Assembly (NCBI RefSeq): GCF_000746085.1
Contig: NZ_JQKO01000023.1
Location: 1 to 43,717 of the forward strand
DNA length: 43,717 bases
From: Methylocapsa aurea
Lineage (GTDB): Bacteria > Pseudomonadota > Alphaproteobacteria > Rhizobiales > Beijerinckiaceae
Direction of reading: 5' to 3'
Part shown: positions 8,489-16,968 of the stretch, in pieces
Layout of the letters: each line of letters starts with the position of its first letter
How positions within the stretch are numbered: position 1 is the stretch's first letter
Program-made: the position numbers and the translations under genes
The notes under the pieces: generated by a model
Databases searched by the model: none
What the model saw: the letters and a program-made list of their open reading frames with translations, nothing else
Told to the model about the DNA's origin: nothing

Positions 8489-9655
8489 ATGCCGGCGCGG
8501 ATGACGGATCTCGACAGGCGGCCGCCCCCGCCTTTCCCGCTGACGATCGTCACCGGTTTTCTCGGCGCTGGCAAAACCAGCCTGCTGAACCGCCTGCTGC
8601 GCGATCCGGCGCTGGCCGACACGTTGGTCATCATCAATGAATTCGGCGAAATCGGCCTCGACCATCTTCTCGTCGAGAAGTCCGGCGACGACATGCTGGT
8701 CATGACTTCGGGCTGCCTCTGCTGTTCGATCAGAGGCGATCTCATCACGACGCTCGAGGATGTCCTGCGCCGGCGCGACAATGGCCGCATCACGCCCTTT
8801 CAACGGGTCCTGATCGAGACCACCGGCCTTGCCGATCCGGCCCCGGTTCTGCACACGATCATGCATCACCCCTATCTCATGCTGCGGTTTCGTCTCGATG
8901 GCGTCGTCACCCTCGTGGACGCAGTGAACGGCGCGGCGACGCTCGACGCGCATGAAGAGGCGGTCAAACAGGCGGCAATGGCCGACCGCCTAGTCATCGC
9001 CAAGACCGATCTTCTCGACGACGACGCGGCAGCGGGCCTGCCCTCTTTGCGGGAGCGACTGGCCGGCCTCAATCCGGGCGCGCTTCAGCTCGACGCGGCC
9101 AAGGGCGAAGCGACGGCGGCGGCGCTTCTGCACGCCGGCCTTTACGATCCCGAGCGCAAGAGCCCGAATGTGCGTCGATGGCTGAACGCCGAAGCTTTCG
9201 CTTTAGATGAGCCGCGCGGCCATCATCGCGCCGGCCACAATCACACCCGCCATGACCATGACGTCAATCGCCATGACGCCCGCATCCGCGCCTTCTGCAT
9301 GCGCCGCGCCGAGGCGATCGCGCCCGCCGCTTTCGACCTCTTCCTTGAATTGCTGCGCAATGCGCACGGCCCGAGCCTCTTGCGCGTCAAGGGGATCGTG
9401 GCCCTCTCCGACGATCCGTCGCGGCCGGTGGTCATCCACGGCGTGCAGCATGTTTTTCATCCGCCGGCGCGCCTGCCGGCTTGGCCTGACGATGATCGCG
9501 ACACCCGCGTCATATTCATTTTGCGCGACTTGGAGCCGGCTTTCGTCGAGGGGCTCTGGAGCGCGTTCACGGGCGTTCCAGCCATCGACCGCGCGGATGG
9601 CGCCGCCCTCGCCGCCAATCCCTTGGCGCCCTCGGCGCGCGGGCTGCTCGCTTGA
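8489..9655 (+). CDS. CobW/COG0523 family metal-handling GTPase
   Basis: A 388-residue G3E P-loop GTPase. The Walker A motif is GFLGAGKTS at 23-31, the family metal-binding motif CLCC is at 76-79, and AKTD at 171-174 stands in for NKxD. The C-terminal CobW domain starts near residue 265. Between the two lies a His-rich linker, residues 245-262, with seven His among 18 residues. Members of this family deliver zinc, cobalt, iron or other metals to client proteins. The metal here cannot be read from sequence. The start ATG lies three bases after the preceding small frame, with AAAGG directly in front. Confidence 0.88.
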   Translation: MPARMTDLDRRPPPPFPLTIVTGFLGAGKTSLLNRLLRDPALADTLVIINEFGEIGLDHLLVEKSGDDMLVMTSGCLCCSIRGDLITTLEDVLRRRDNGRITPFQRVLIETTGLADPAPVLHTIMHHPYLMLRFRLDGVVTLVDAVNGAATLDAHEEAVKQAAMADRLVIAKTDLLDDDAAAGLPSLRERLAGLNPGALQLDAAKGEATAAALLHAGLYDPERKSPNVRRWLNAEAFALDEPRGHHRAGHNHTRHDHDVNRHDARIRAFCMRRAEAIAPAAFDLFLELLRNAHGPSLLRVKGIVALSDDPSRPVVIHGVQHVFHPPARLPAWPDDDRDTRVIFILRDLEPAFVEGLWSAFTGVPAIDRADGAALAANPLAPSARGLLA

Positions 9656-9732
9656 TAAAGCCGATTGCAATGAATAAATCTCTTGGACCGCGTCCGCGCT
9701 TATGAAGGAAAGGCGTCCACGGAACGCAACGG

Positions 9733-10014
9733 ATGGACGGAACGCAACGGCTGGATAAATGGCTGTGGTACGCCCGCGTGGCGAAGACGCGAAGCCTCGC
9801 GGCCCGGCTCGTCGCCGACGGTCACGTCCGCCTCAATGCGCGCCGGATCGAAACTCCCGCGAAGGGGGTGGCGCCCGGCGACATTCTGACGATTGCGCTC
9901 GAACGCCAAGTGCGAGTCTTGAAGGTCACGGCTCCTGGAACCCGGCGCGGCGGCTACCCCGAAGCCAAGCTTTTGTTCGAGGATCTATCCCCCGGCGAGG
10001 TCGCGCATGAATGA
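9733..10014 (+). CDS. S4-domain RNA-binding protein (HslR/Hsp15-like)
   Basis: A 93-residue protein that is almost entirely an S4 RNA-binding domain: QRLDKWLWYARVAKTRSLAARLVADGHVRLN at the N-terminus, then PGDILTI. Bacterial Hsp15 rescues stalled 50S subunits that still carry a nascent chain; the same role is likely but not shown. A short duplication, GGAACGCAACGG, spans the start region (first copy about 9719-9730, second starting just after the ATG). An alternative earlier frame start is not supported. Confidence 0.85.
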   Translation: MDGTQRLDKWLWYARVAKTRSLAARLVADGHVRLNARRIETPAKGVAPGDILTIALERQVRVLKVTAPGTRRGGYPEAKLLFEDLSPGEVAHE

Positions 10015-10277
10015 CTCTCAGGTGGGAGTCGCGCGCGGCGGCCGCGGCGCGAGCCGCTAACATCCTTGCCTAACTGGCGCAAAGGCGGTAGTTGATCGAT
10101 CCCATCGGATGACTCGCATCTGGCGGAGAATTCATTCCACGAAATCAGATAGTTGTGGTTTAGGCTCAAGCTCCTGACGGAACGCCGCAAGGGCCGGGCA
10201 GGACCGAATCGCAACCCGCGGCAGACCTGATGCGCTGGCGACGTTTCGCTGGCATTACCCCGCCAAGGAACAAGATC

Positions 10278-10616
10278 ATGACCTATGTCGTCATCGAAAA
10301 TTGCATCAAATGCAAATACATGGATTGCGTCGAAGTCTGCCCGGTGGATTGCTTTTATGAAGGCGAGAACATGCTCGTCATCCATCCGGACGAATGCATC
10401 GATTGCGGCGTCTGCGAGCCCGAATGCCCCGCCGAAGCCATCAAGCCTGATACCGAGCGCGGGCTTGAGAAATGGCTTCAGCTCAATCTCGACATGGCCC
10501 GGTCCTGGCCGAACGTGACGGTCAAGCGCGACGCCCTGCCAGAGGCCAAGGCGTTCGATGGCAAGCCAGGCAAGTTCGACGCCTATTTTTCCGCCGAGCC
10601 AGGCAAAGGGGACTGA
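10278..10616 (+). CDS. fdxA: 7Fe ferredoxin [3Fe-4S][4Fe-4S]
   Basis: A 112-residue ferredoxin closely resembling Azotobacter-type FdI/FdxA. Nine cysteines are at residues 9, 12, 17, 21, 25, 40, 43, 46 and 50, in the family's usual pattern ([18 protein letters not shown], then [11 protein letters not shown]). Seven of these should bind the two clusters. The long C-terminal tail (about residues 57-112) is also typical. It is a low-potential electron carrier in the cytoplasm. The ATG at 10278 follows AAGGAACAAGATC. The 263 bases before it show no gene. Confidence 0.93.
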   Translation: MTYVVIENCIKCKYMDCVEVCPVDCFYEGENMLVIHPDECIDCGVCEPECPAEAIKPDTERGLEKWLQLNLDMARSWPNVTVKRDALPEAKAFDGKPGKFDAYFSAEPGKGD

Positions 10617-10713
10617 GGCCCGGAGTCGATCCGCTTTCACGCCTCCGCAACCTTAGGCGAGGCCCCAGCATTTGCGTCAAATCGGCCTTGCCCGCCGACA
10701 AGAAGCATATTCT

Positions 10714-10742
10714 TTGATTTTCACTCTTTTTTGTGCTAGAGT
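10714..10742 (+). promoter_or_regulatory. Candidate sigma-70 promoter and long leader for carD
   Basis: TTGATT at 10714-10719 and TAGAGT at 10737-10742 are separated by 17 bases, in an AT-rich patch unlike its surroundings. Transcription from here would give a leader of nearly 290 bases before carD. That leader holds a perfect 7-bp hairpin at 10957-10977 (CGGCGGA / TCCGCCG). Nothing else was recognised in the 413-base gap. Confidence 0.4.
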
Positions 10743-11029
10743 GTTTTTTATTGGTCAGCAAAGTGCAAACTTTCGGCCATCTGTCAATCGTCCGCGTCTT
10801 GGAAGGCTCCGCAAAGCGCCAAGGCGATTATTTTGTGACGCCGCGCTCGAGTCGAAGCCTCGCTTCGTTCATCTCGCCACGTCATGCACGGATGATCATC
10901 GTATAGGAGCGACCCGCAGCGCGCCTTTCCAGGGCCGAAACGCGGCGTTCTCTGAGCGGCGGACCTATGTTCCGCCGTTGATGACCCGTCCCGTCTCCAA
11001 AGCGGGACAAGCAAAGGAGCGCGCTGCTT

Positions 11030-12646
11030 ATGGCGTCCGTCAAGAAGACTGTAAAATCGTCCAAGGCAAGGCCAGCCCCTCCTCAGCCGGAACGGGCGCA
11101 AACGCGAAAACCCAAAGCAGCAAACTCCAAGGAAGCCGTCGAACCGAAATCAAAGAAAACCGTCGCCGCCGCATCGAGGGCGGCAGCGGCCAAGCGGGGC
11201 GCCAGCAAGAGAAATTCGAACGCCCCAGTTGCCCGGAAATCTTCAACCGCGAGCCCCGCGCTCGCGCCAAAAAAAGCCAGGACTGCTTCGGCAACCGCCA
11301 GCCCCGCCAGAAAGAAGCGCGGCCAGTCGGCAACACCCGCCGCCGCGAAGATTGTCACCCGAACAGTCCCCGCTTCAAAGGGCGCGGCAAGATCGGTCAA
11401 GACCACGGGACGAACCGCGGCGCCCGCCATTAAATCCTTGCCGCCGAAAAAGGCCCAAGGAGGACAGGCAAGCAACTCGCGAACAGGCAAGTCTGGCGCC
11501 AGCACCGTCCGCCCGTCCGCGAAAGCCGCCAAAGCGGCCGCGGTCCAGCGCGAAAGCAATCGGAGCGGCTCCACTTCTGCGCGTCTCGCGTCGGCGCGGT
11601 CCCGTTCCACCAGGTCGGCCACCAATCGCAAGGTGAGCGGCCCGGCCGCGTCCACGGCGGTTGCGGCCCAGTCCACCACGTTAGCGGCGACGATTCGCGC
11701 GACGAAATCGAGACGAGCCTTGAACCCGGCGGCTCCCCCCAAAGGGGCTGCCTTATCCTTGAATCCCACTCCAGGGGCAAATGAGCGGACGACGGTGACA
11801 AAAAAGATTGAAAAGAAAACAGCGGTGGCGGCGGTTTCCATTGCCACGGACTCCACAGTCGAGCCCCTTAAGGGCGCGGCGCGCGTAGCTTTGGACTCTA
11901 CGGTCACGGCGCTTGAAAAGCCGGCGAAGACCCCGGCGACGAAGGCGTCGCCTCCTCCCAGCGGTCCGGCGAGCCCATCTGCGGCCGCCACAGTTGAGGC
12001 CGCGCCTGCCGCGGCGGAGCTGAAACCGGCCGAGTCGAAGCCAAGCGACAGGCCCGTCGCGCCGCCCGTCAGGCCGGGCAAGGCTTCCACTGCGCCGAGA
12101 CAGGGGTTCAAGCCGCATGAATTCATCGTTTATCCGGCGCATGGAGTCGGCCAGATCGTCGCGATAGAGGAACAAGAGGTCGCCGGCTTCAAGCTCGAGC
12201 TTTTCGTGATCAGCTTCATCAAGGACAAGATGATCCTGAAGGTGCCGACCCCGAAGGTCGCGAGCGTTGGCATGCGCAAACTCGCCGACGCCGATGTCGT
12301 CAAGAAGGCGCTGGACACCCTGACTGGCCGGGCGCGCGTCAAGCGCACCATGTGGTCGCGCCGGGCGCAGGAATATGAAGCCAAGATCAACTCCGGCGAT
12401 TTGATCGCGATCGCCGAAGTTGTGCGCGACCTCTATCGCTCCGACGCGCAGCCGGAACAATCCTATTCCGAGCGGCAGCTCTACGAAGCCGCGCTCGATC
12501 GCATGGCGCGGGAAGTCGTCGTGGTCCAGAAGCTGACCGAGTCAGAATCGTTGAAAGCGATTGAGGCGCAGCTTCAAAAAGGCCCCCGTCGCGGCAAGGC
12601 CGAAGAAATCGAAGCCGACGAGGCCGATATAGAAGAAGCCGCGTAA
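11030..12646 (+). CDS. carD: CarD family transcription regulator with long histone-like N-terminal arm
   Basis: 538 residues. The C-terminal part (about 362-520) is a normal CarD protein: an RNA-polymerase-interacting Tudor-like domain (FIVYPAHGVGQIVAIEEQEV, FVISFIKDKMILKVP) followed by the helical DNA-binding domain (WSRRAQEYEAKINSGDL). It ends in an acidic tail. CarD binds the RNA polymerase beta subunit and stabilises open promoter complexes, notably at rRNA genes. The first 360 residues are low-complexity Ala, Lys, Ser, Thr, Arg and Pro with many KK/AAK runs, like histone H1 or bacterial H1-like proteins. Alphaproteobacterial CarD proteins are usually around 170-250 residues. The ATG at 11030 has AAGGAG ten bases upstream. 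A terminator follows. Confidence 0.92.
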   Translation: MASVKKTVKSSKARPAPPQPERAQTRKPKAANSKEAVEPKSKKTVAAASRAAAAKRGASKRNSNAPVARKSSTASPALAPKKARTASATASPARKKRGQSATPAAAKIVTRTVPASKGAARSVKTTGRTAAPAIKSLPPKKAQGGQASNSRTGKSGASTVRPSAKAAKAAAVQRESNRSGSTSARLASARSRSTRSATNRKVSGPAASTAVAAQSTTLAATIRATKSRRALNPAAPPKGAALSLNPTPGANERTTVTKKIEKKTAVAAVSIATDSTVEPLKGAARVALDSTVTALEKPAKTPATKASPPPSGPASPSAAATVEAAPAAAELKPAESKPSDRPVAPPVRPGKASTAPRQGFKPHEFIVYPAHGVGQIVAIEEQEVAGFKLELFVISFIKDKMILKVPTPKVASVGMRKLADADVVKKALDTLTGRARVKRTMWSRRAQEYEAKINSGDLIAIAEVVRDLYRSDAQPEQSYSERQLYEAALDRMAREVVVVQKLTESESLKAIEAQLQKGPRRGKAEEIEADEADIEEAA

Positions 12647-12672
12647 GCGCCGGCGTCGGACTGAAAAGAAGT

Positions 12673-12703
12673 AAAAAACCCGGCTCTTCGCCGGGTTTTT
12701 CTT
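12673..12703 (+). terminator. Rho-independent terminator of carD
   Basis: CCCGGC at 12679-12684 and GCCGGG at 12690-12695 form a stem around TCTTC, flanked by an A-run before and TTTTTCTTT after. It lies about 30 bases past the carD stop codon. Confidence 0.92.
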
Positions 12704-12779
12704 TGGTCGGCGAAGCGATCCCATTGGATCCGCTCACCGTCGCGGCGTTTTTCGCGCCATGCTCCGGGCCGCCAGGGCT

Positions 12780-12807
12780 CTTGAATCAGCGCCTGGTTAC
12801 GCCATAT
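12780..12807 (+). promoter_or_regulatory. Candidate heat-shock (RpoH) promoter of the Hsp20 gene
   Basis: CTTGAA at 12780-12785 and CCATAT at 12802-12807 are separated by 16 bases. This resembles the alphaproteobacterial RpoH consensus (CTTGAA, about 17 bases, CCANAT). It is about 70 bases upstream of the Hsp20 start, between the carD terminator and the gene, where such a promoter is expected. Confidence 0.6.
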
Positions 12808-12876
12808 TCGAGAAACGGCAAGCGCCGTGGGACGCCTCTTCAGGGTCCCTCCGACGAAGGCTTGAGGGCTTCGCAG

Positions 12877-13299
12877 ATGGCGTCAGCGCCCATTTTAAAG
12901 TCGTCATTCTTGCTTGGGTTCAACGAGATCGAACGAACCGCAGCGGGGATGGCGAGGACTGCTTCGGACGGCTATCCGCCCTATAATATTGAGCGGTTCG
13001 CCAATAATGGGGCCGACCGGTTGCGGATCACCTTGGCTGTCGCCGGCTTCACTGCGGCTCAACTCGAGATCACGGAGGGGCAAGGGCAGCTCATCATACG
13101 CGGCCGCCAGAGTGAGGGAAAAGCGCGGGTCTATCTCCACCGGGGGATCGCTGCGCGGCAATTTCAGCGGGTCTTTCACTTCGCCGAAGCCATGCAAGTG
13201 GCCGGGGCTACTCTGGATCACGGCCTTCTTTGCATCGAGTTGGTTCGGCCGGAGGCGGAGCGAGCCGTCCAAAAGATAGACATAACGGTGCGAGACTGA
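12877..13299 (+). CDS. Small heat-shock protein, Hsp20/IbpA family
   Basis: About 140 residues containing an alpha-crystallin domain. GYPPYNIERF opens the domain as in rhizobial IbpA proteins, followed by RITLAVAGFTAAQLEITEGQGQLIIRGR and ending in QKIDITVRD. These proteins hold unfolding clients for DnaK/ClpB. The usual A-G-V/L motif appears as GLLCIELVRP. The ATG at 12877 is preceded by GAGGG. The frame is open upstream to 12703, but that part overlaps the candidate promoter. A DUF1150 gene follows after 52 bases, the common arrangement in Rhizobiales. Confidence 0.88.
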   Translation: MASAPILKSSFLLGFNEIERTAAGMARTASDGYPPYNIERFANNGADRLRITLAVAGFTAAQLEITEGQGQLIIRGRQSEGKARVYLHRGIAARQFQRVFHFAEAMQVAGATLDHGLLCIELVRPEAERAVQKIDITVRD

Positions 13300-13351
13300 T
13301 GGTTCGCACGAATGCGGGTCTCTACGGGACCGCAACACAGGAGATTTGATC

Positions 13352-13618
13352 ATGTTGACCGCAACCAAGAGCGAACCCGCCCCTCTGCTGAGCAATGAAC
13401 AGCTCGCCAATCTTGGGGGTGGGAGGGTGGCTTATCTAAAGCCGATCCGTTCGGAAGATGTCGCCCGACTCTTTCCGGCCGCTCCTCCACTCCAGCCGGG
13501 CTTGCGGCTTTTCGCGCTGCTCGCCGCCGATGGCACGCCGATCGCTGTGACCGATTCACGCGATGCCGCCGTCGCGAACGCCATGCAGCACGAGCTTGAG
13601 ATGGTGAGCGTCCACTGA
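13352..13618 (+). CDS. DUF1150 family protein
   Basis: An 88-residue protein matching the DUF1150 pattern (LGGGRVAYLKPIRSEDV near the N-terminus, LFALLAADGTPIAVTDSRDAAVANA near the C-terminus). These proteins usually sit beside small heat-shock genes in alphaproteobacteria and are presumably co-expressed; their role is unknown. CAGGAG stands in front of the ATG at 13352. A TTG two codons earlier is less likely. Confidence 0.85.
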   Translation: MLTATKSEPAPLLSNEQLANLGGGRVAYLKPIRSEDVARLFPAAPPLQPGLRLFALLAADGTPIAVTDSRDAAVANAMQHELEMVSVH

Positions 13619-13723
13619 CGCTCGCGTCACGACCCCTAAGCATGTTTGACGCATGGCAAGCCCTGAAGCATGATTGCGAGAGCTTGGAGACTGTTTTCGA
13701 TGCGTTCGCTTCAGTGAAAATCC

Positions 13724-14557
13724 ATGCCGCGAGGCCGGTTGCGCGATGAAGGCGCTAGAAATCGAACGCGGCGCCTCTTGACCGACGCTCCCGCTGGCAT
13801 TGAGGCCGCCGCTCCCTCTTACGACGCCTTGGCGCAAGCTAAGCAGCTGTTGCGCACCGTTCGCGCCGGAGCCTTGGCGACAGTAACCGCTCAGCACGCG
13901 CCTTTCGCAAGTCTCGTCAATGTCGCGACGGCGCCTGACGGCGGCCCAATTTTGCTCATGTCGCGGCTGGCCGCCCATACAAGGCACCTTGAGGCCGACC
14001 CGCGTCTTTCGCTTCTTCTGGCGCAGGGCGGAGAAGGAGATCCTCTCGCCCATCCGCGCCTCACCCTCACAGGATTCGCCGAGCGCGCCGACAACCCGAT
14101 CCGCCGCGCCGAGTTGAAAGCGCGCTTCCTGGCGAGACATCCGAAATCCGCTCTCTACGCCGATTTCGCCGACTTTTCGTTTTGGCGCGTCACGATCGAC
14201 CATGCCCATTTGAACGGCGGATTTGGCCGGGCGGGAAGTTTCGACGCGGCATTGATCCTCACATCCCTCGAGGGGGCCGAGGCGCTCGTTGCGGCCGAAG
14301 CGCAAGCGCTTGCGCATCTCAACGCCGAGCATAAGGACGCGCTCGCGCTTTACGCGGGCGCCTGCTCCGCCAAGTCGGAAGGGGAATGGCGCGCGAGCGG
14401 GATCGATCCAGACGGCCTCGATCTCGTCAGCGGCGATGAAACCGTCCGCATCGCCTTTCCGGGGCCCGTTCGCACGCTTGAGGCTTTGCGCAGGGTGCTG
14501 GCGGAACTCGCCAATGAAGCCCAGCAAAACGCCGCGCCTCACGACCAAGAAGCCTAG
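13724..14557 (+). CDS. HugZ-like pyridoxamine-5'-phosphate-oxidase-fold protein with DUF2470
   Basis: Up to 277 residues. The first two thirds form a split-barrel flavin/heme-binding fold (LLRTVRAGALATVTAQHAPF, SLVNVATAPDGGPILLMSRLA, HPRLTLTGFAERAD). The last 80 residues are a DUF2470 domain (LAHLNAEHKDALALYA). The combination is that of HugZ, linked to heme use or breakdown. The start is uncertain: the ATG at 13724 or the TTG at 13778 are both possible; I give the longer. A degenerate copy of the palindromic repeat family lies just upstream (about 13665-13715). Confidence 0.8.
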   Translation: MPRGRLRDEGARNRTRRLLTDAPAGIEAAAPSYDALAQAKQLLRTVRAGALATVTAQHAPFASLVNVATAPDGGPILLMSRLAAHTRHLEADPRLSLLLAQGGEGDPLAHPRLTLTGFAERADNPIRRAELKARFLARHPKSALYADFADFSFWRVTIDHAHLNGGFGRAGSFDAALILTSLEGAEALVAAEAQALAHLNAEHKDALALYAGACSAKSEGEWRASGIDPDGLDLVSGDETVRIAFPGPVRTLEALRRVLAELANEAQQNAAPHDQEA

Positions 14558-14668
14558 AGCGGGATGCGAAAAAGTGGAATCCGGTTTTTCGCGTCAAATC
14601 CCGCTCTCTTCTCAACAATAGATCACGTTTCATGCTTTTGGATGTTTCCATCTAAAAGCATCGTGATC
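14557..14668. repeat. Double palindromic intergenic repeat
   Basis: Two adjacent hairpins follow the HugZ-like stop. The first pairs GAGCGGGAT (14557-14565) with ATCCCGCTC (14598-14606), with an inner pair GCGAAAAA / TTTTTCGC. The second pairs GATCACG...ATGCTTTT (from 14621) with AAAAGCATCGTGATC (ending 14668). The layout and the core AAAAGTGGAATCCGGTTTT match the copy at 41622-41722. It may also end transcription of the gene on its left. Confidence 0.85.
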
Positions 14669-14801
14669 TAGAGCGCTTCCATCAAATGAAATCGCATCGA
14701 CAAGCGCCGATTTGCGATTTCCGCTGATCTTATCTCGTCGTCCAGCGTTGTCTCTACGCCCCAGCGCAAGAGCGCTTGGTGCGAACGCGCCGGAGAAGAC
14801 G

Positions 14802-16412
14802 ATGCTCAAGGCCAATCATTTCATCCCCTCTTTTGAATCCGGGTCTTTCTGCCTCAAGGATTTGAAAAGCATTTCCTACAATCTCGAAGCCCCGCGCCTT
14901 TATGAAGAAGCCATTTTGCGGGGCGAGGCGAAAATCGCCAAAGGCGGCGCTCTCGTCGCCGAAACCGGAGCCCATACCGGACGTTCGCCAAAAGACAAGT
15001 TCATCGTGCGCGATGCGCTCACCGATCGGACGATCTGGTGGGAAAACGCCAATGCGATGACGCCCGAAAATTTCGACGTTCTACAGGCCGACATGATCGC
15101 CCATGCCAAGGGAATGGATCTGTTCGCCCAGGATCTCTTCGCCGCCGCTGACCCTGAACATCAATTGAAAGTCCGCGTCTACACCGAATATGCCTGGCAC
15201 TCTCTCTTCATTCGGAACCTGTTGATCCGCCCTTCGGAAGAGGAAGCGGCGGCTTTCGTCCCCGAGATGACCATCCTCGATCTGCCCTCTTTCAGAGCGG
15301 ATCCGGCGCGGCATGGTTGCCGCTCGGAGACCGTGATAGCGGTCGATTTCAGCCGAAAAATCGTGCTCATCGGCGGCACCAGCTATGCCGGCGAAATCAA
15401 GAAGTCGATTTTCGGCTATCTCAATTTCGTCCTGCCGCCGATTGGCGTCATGCCGATGCATTGCTCGGCCAACGTCGGCCCGCAGGGCGATTCGGCGCTT
15501 TTCTTCGGTCTTTCCGGCACCGGCAAAACGACCTTGTCCGCGGATGCCTCGCGCGTCCTGATCGGCGACGACGAGCATGGCTGGAGCGCGGCGGGCGTCT
15601 TCAATTTCGAGGGCGGCTGCTACGCCAAGGCGATCAAACTATCGCGCGAGGCCGAACCTGAAATCCATGCGACATCGGAGCGTTTCGGCACGATCATGGA
15701 GAATGTCGCGGTCGATCCTTTGACGCGCGCCCTGGATTTCGACGACAATTCGAAGACCGAGAATACCCGCATCGCCTATCCGCTGGATTTCATCACCAAC
15801 GCCTCGGCGAGCGGACGCGCCGGCCATCCGAAAAACATCGTCATGCTGACCTGCGACGCCTTCGGCGTTCTGCCGCCGATCGCCAAACTCGATCCCGCGC
15901 AGGCCATGTATCAATTTCTGTCCGGCTATACCGCGAAAGTCGCCGGGACGGAAAAAGGCGTGAGCGAGCCGCAAGCCACCTTCTCGACCTGTTTTGGCGC
16001 GCCCTTCATGCCGCGTCACGCCTGTGAATATGGCAATCTTCTGCGCGACCTGATCGCCGCGCATGAGGTGGATTGCTGGCTGGTCAATACCGGTTGGACC
16101 GGCGGCAAATATGGCGTCGGCCGGCGCATGCCGATCCATGTCACGCGCAAGCTTTTGACCGCGGCGCTAGACGGCTCGCTCGCGCGCGCAAGTTTTCGCC
16201 GGGATCCCTGGTTTGGCCTGCTGGCGCCGCAGTCCGTTCCGGAAATCGAACAGGATCTGCTCGATCCGGTGAGGACCTGGGCTTCAGAGGAAGAATTCGC
16301 CGCGACGGCGAAGAAACTTGTCGAGATGTTCCGCGCGAATTTCGTGAAATTCGAACCACATGTCGACGCCGAGGTCCTGGAGGCGCAGCCCGGATTTTTC
16401 ACTGTGGCGTAA
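14802..16412 (+). CDS. pckA: Phosphoenolpyruvate carboxykinase (ATP)
   Basis: A 536-residue ATP-dependent PEP carboxykinase, which interconverts oxaloacetate and PEP in the cytoplasm. The N-terminal lobe has [14 protein letters not shown]; the nucleotide-binding loop GLSGTGKTT is at 236-244, followed by [25 protein letters not shown] near residue 430 is also diagnostic. Length is normal for the family. GGAGAAG precedes the ATG at 14802. In a serine-cycle methanotroph this enzyme links C4 acids to PEP and sugars. It converges on the EIIA-Ntr-like gene with only 32 bases between stops. Confidence 0.96.
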   Translation: MLKANHFIPSFESGSFCLKDLKSISYNLEAPRLYEEAILRGEAKIAKGGALVAETGAHTGRSPKDKFIVRDALTDRTIWWENANAMTPENFDVLQADMIAHAKGMDLFAQDLFAAADPEHQLKVRVYTEYAWHSLFIRNLLIRPSEEEAAAFVPEMTILDLPSFRADPARHGCRSETVIAVDFSRKIVLIGGTSYAGEIKKSIFGYLNFVLPPIGVMPMHCSANVGPQGDSALFFGLSGTGKTTLSADASRVLIGDDEHGWSAAGVFNFEGGCYAKAIKLSREAEPEIHATSERFGTIMENVAVDPLTRALDFDDNSKTENTRIAYPLDFITNASASGRAGHPKNIVMLTCDAFGVLPPIAKLDPAQAMYQFLSGYTAKVAGTEKGVSEPQATFSTCFGAPFMPRHACEYGNLLRDLIAAHEVDCWLVNTGWTGGKYGVGRRMPIHVTRKLLTAALDGSLARASFRRDPWFGLLAPQSVPEIEQDLLDPVRTWASEEEFAATAKKLVEMFRANFVKFEPHVDAEVLEAQPGFFTVA

Positions 16413-16444
16413 AGTTTTGCTTCGCGCCGACCCATCAGAGAAGC

Positions 16445-16936
16445 CTATACCTTCTTCTGATTTTGCTCCAACCGCGCTGCTTCAGGAATCGCGCGGTCGC
16501 AGAGGAGGCTGCAAAGCGCCGCGGCGCTGGCCGCCTTGCGCAATCTCGCCGCGCATTCCTTGTCGCGCAGATGCCGGGAGACGGCGGCCAAGGCGGCGAG
16601 GTGCTCGCCGCCGGCATTCGCCGGAATGAGGAGAAGAAACACGAGATCGACCGGCTTGCCGTCGATCGAGTCGAAATGAATCGGCCGGTTGAGCCGCGCG
16701 AACATGCCGAAGAAGGCGTCGAGCCCGGCGATTCGCGCATGCGGCAGGGCAAATCCTTCGCCAAGCCCCGTCGACCCCAGTTCCTCGCGCGCCTGCAGGG
16801 CGGCGCAGATCGTCTGAGCGTCAAGGTTGAGCTGGGCGGCGGCCCTCGATGCGAGATCGCGGAGCAATTGCTCCTTGTTGCTCGCGCGGGCGCCAAAAAT
16901 GACCCGGCTCGGATCGATAAAATCGGCGAGATCCAT
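16445..16936 (-). CDS. EIIA-Ntr-like PTS phosphocarrier at the end of the kdp cluster
   Basis: 163 residues of the PTS fructose/nitrogen EIIA domain (PtsN family). The phosphorylated His is residue 66 in GEGFALPHARI. Other family blocks are EELGSTGLGEG and VDLVFLLLIPA. It lies 32 bases after kdpE on the same strand. In Escherichia coli the unphosphorylated PtsN protein binds KdpD and stimulates its kinase, so this linkage suggests a dedicated input from PTS-Ntr into potassium control. A separate canonical ptsN is usually found next to rpoN; that locus is not in this window. Confidence 0.85.
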   Translation of the reverse strand: MDLADFIDPSRVIFGARASNKEQLLRDLASRAAAQLNLDAQTICAALQAREELGSTGLGEGFALPHARIAGLDAFFGMFARLNRPIHFDSIDGKPVDLVFLLLIPANAGGEHLAALAAVSRHLRDKECAARLRKAASAAALCSLLCDRAIPEAARLEQNQKKV

Positions 16937-16968
16937 GGATATGCCTTAGCAAAGGATTTTGATCTGAT

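Noticed and set aside
10672-11433. Open frame running through the carD leader into carD in another frame
   Set aside because: Starts in non-coding AT-rich sequence, lacks a ribosome site and overlaps the real carD frame.
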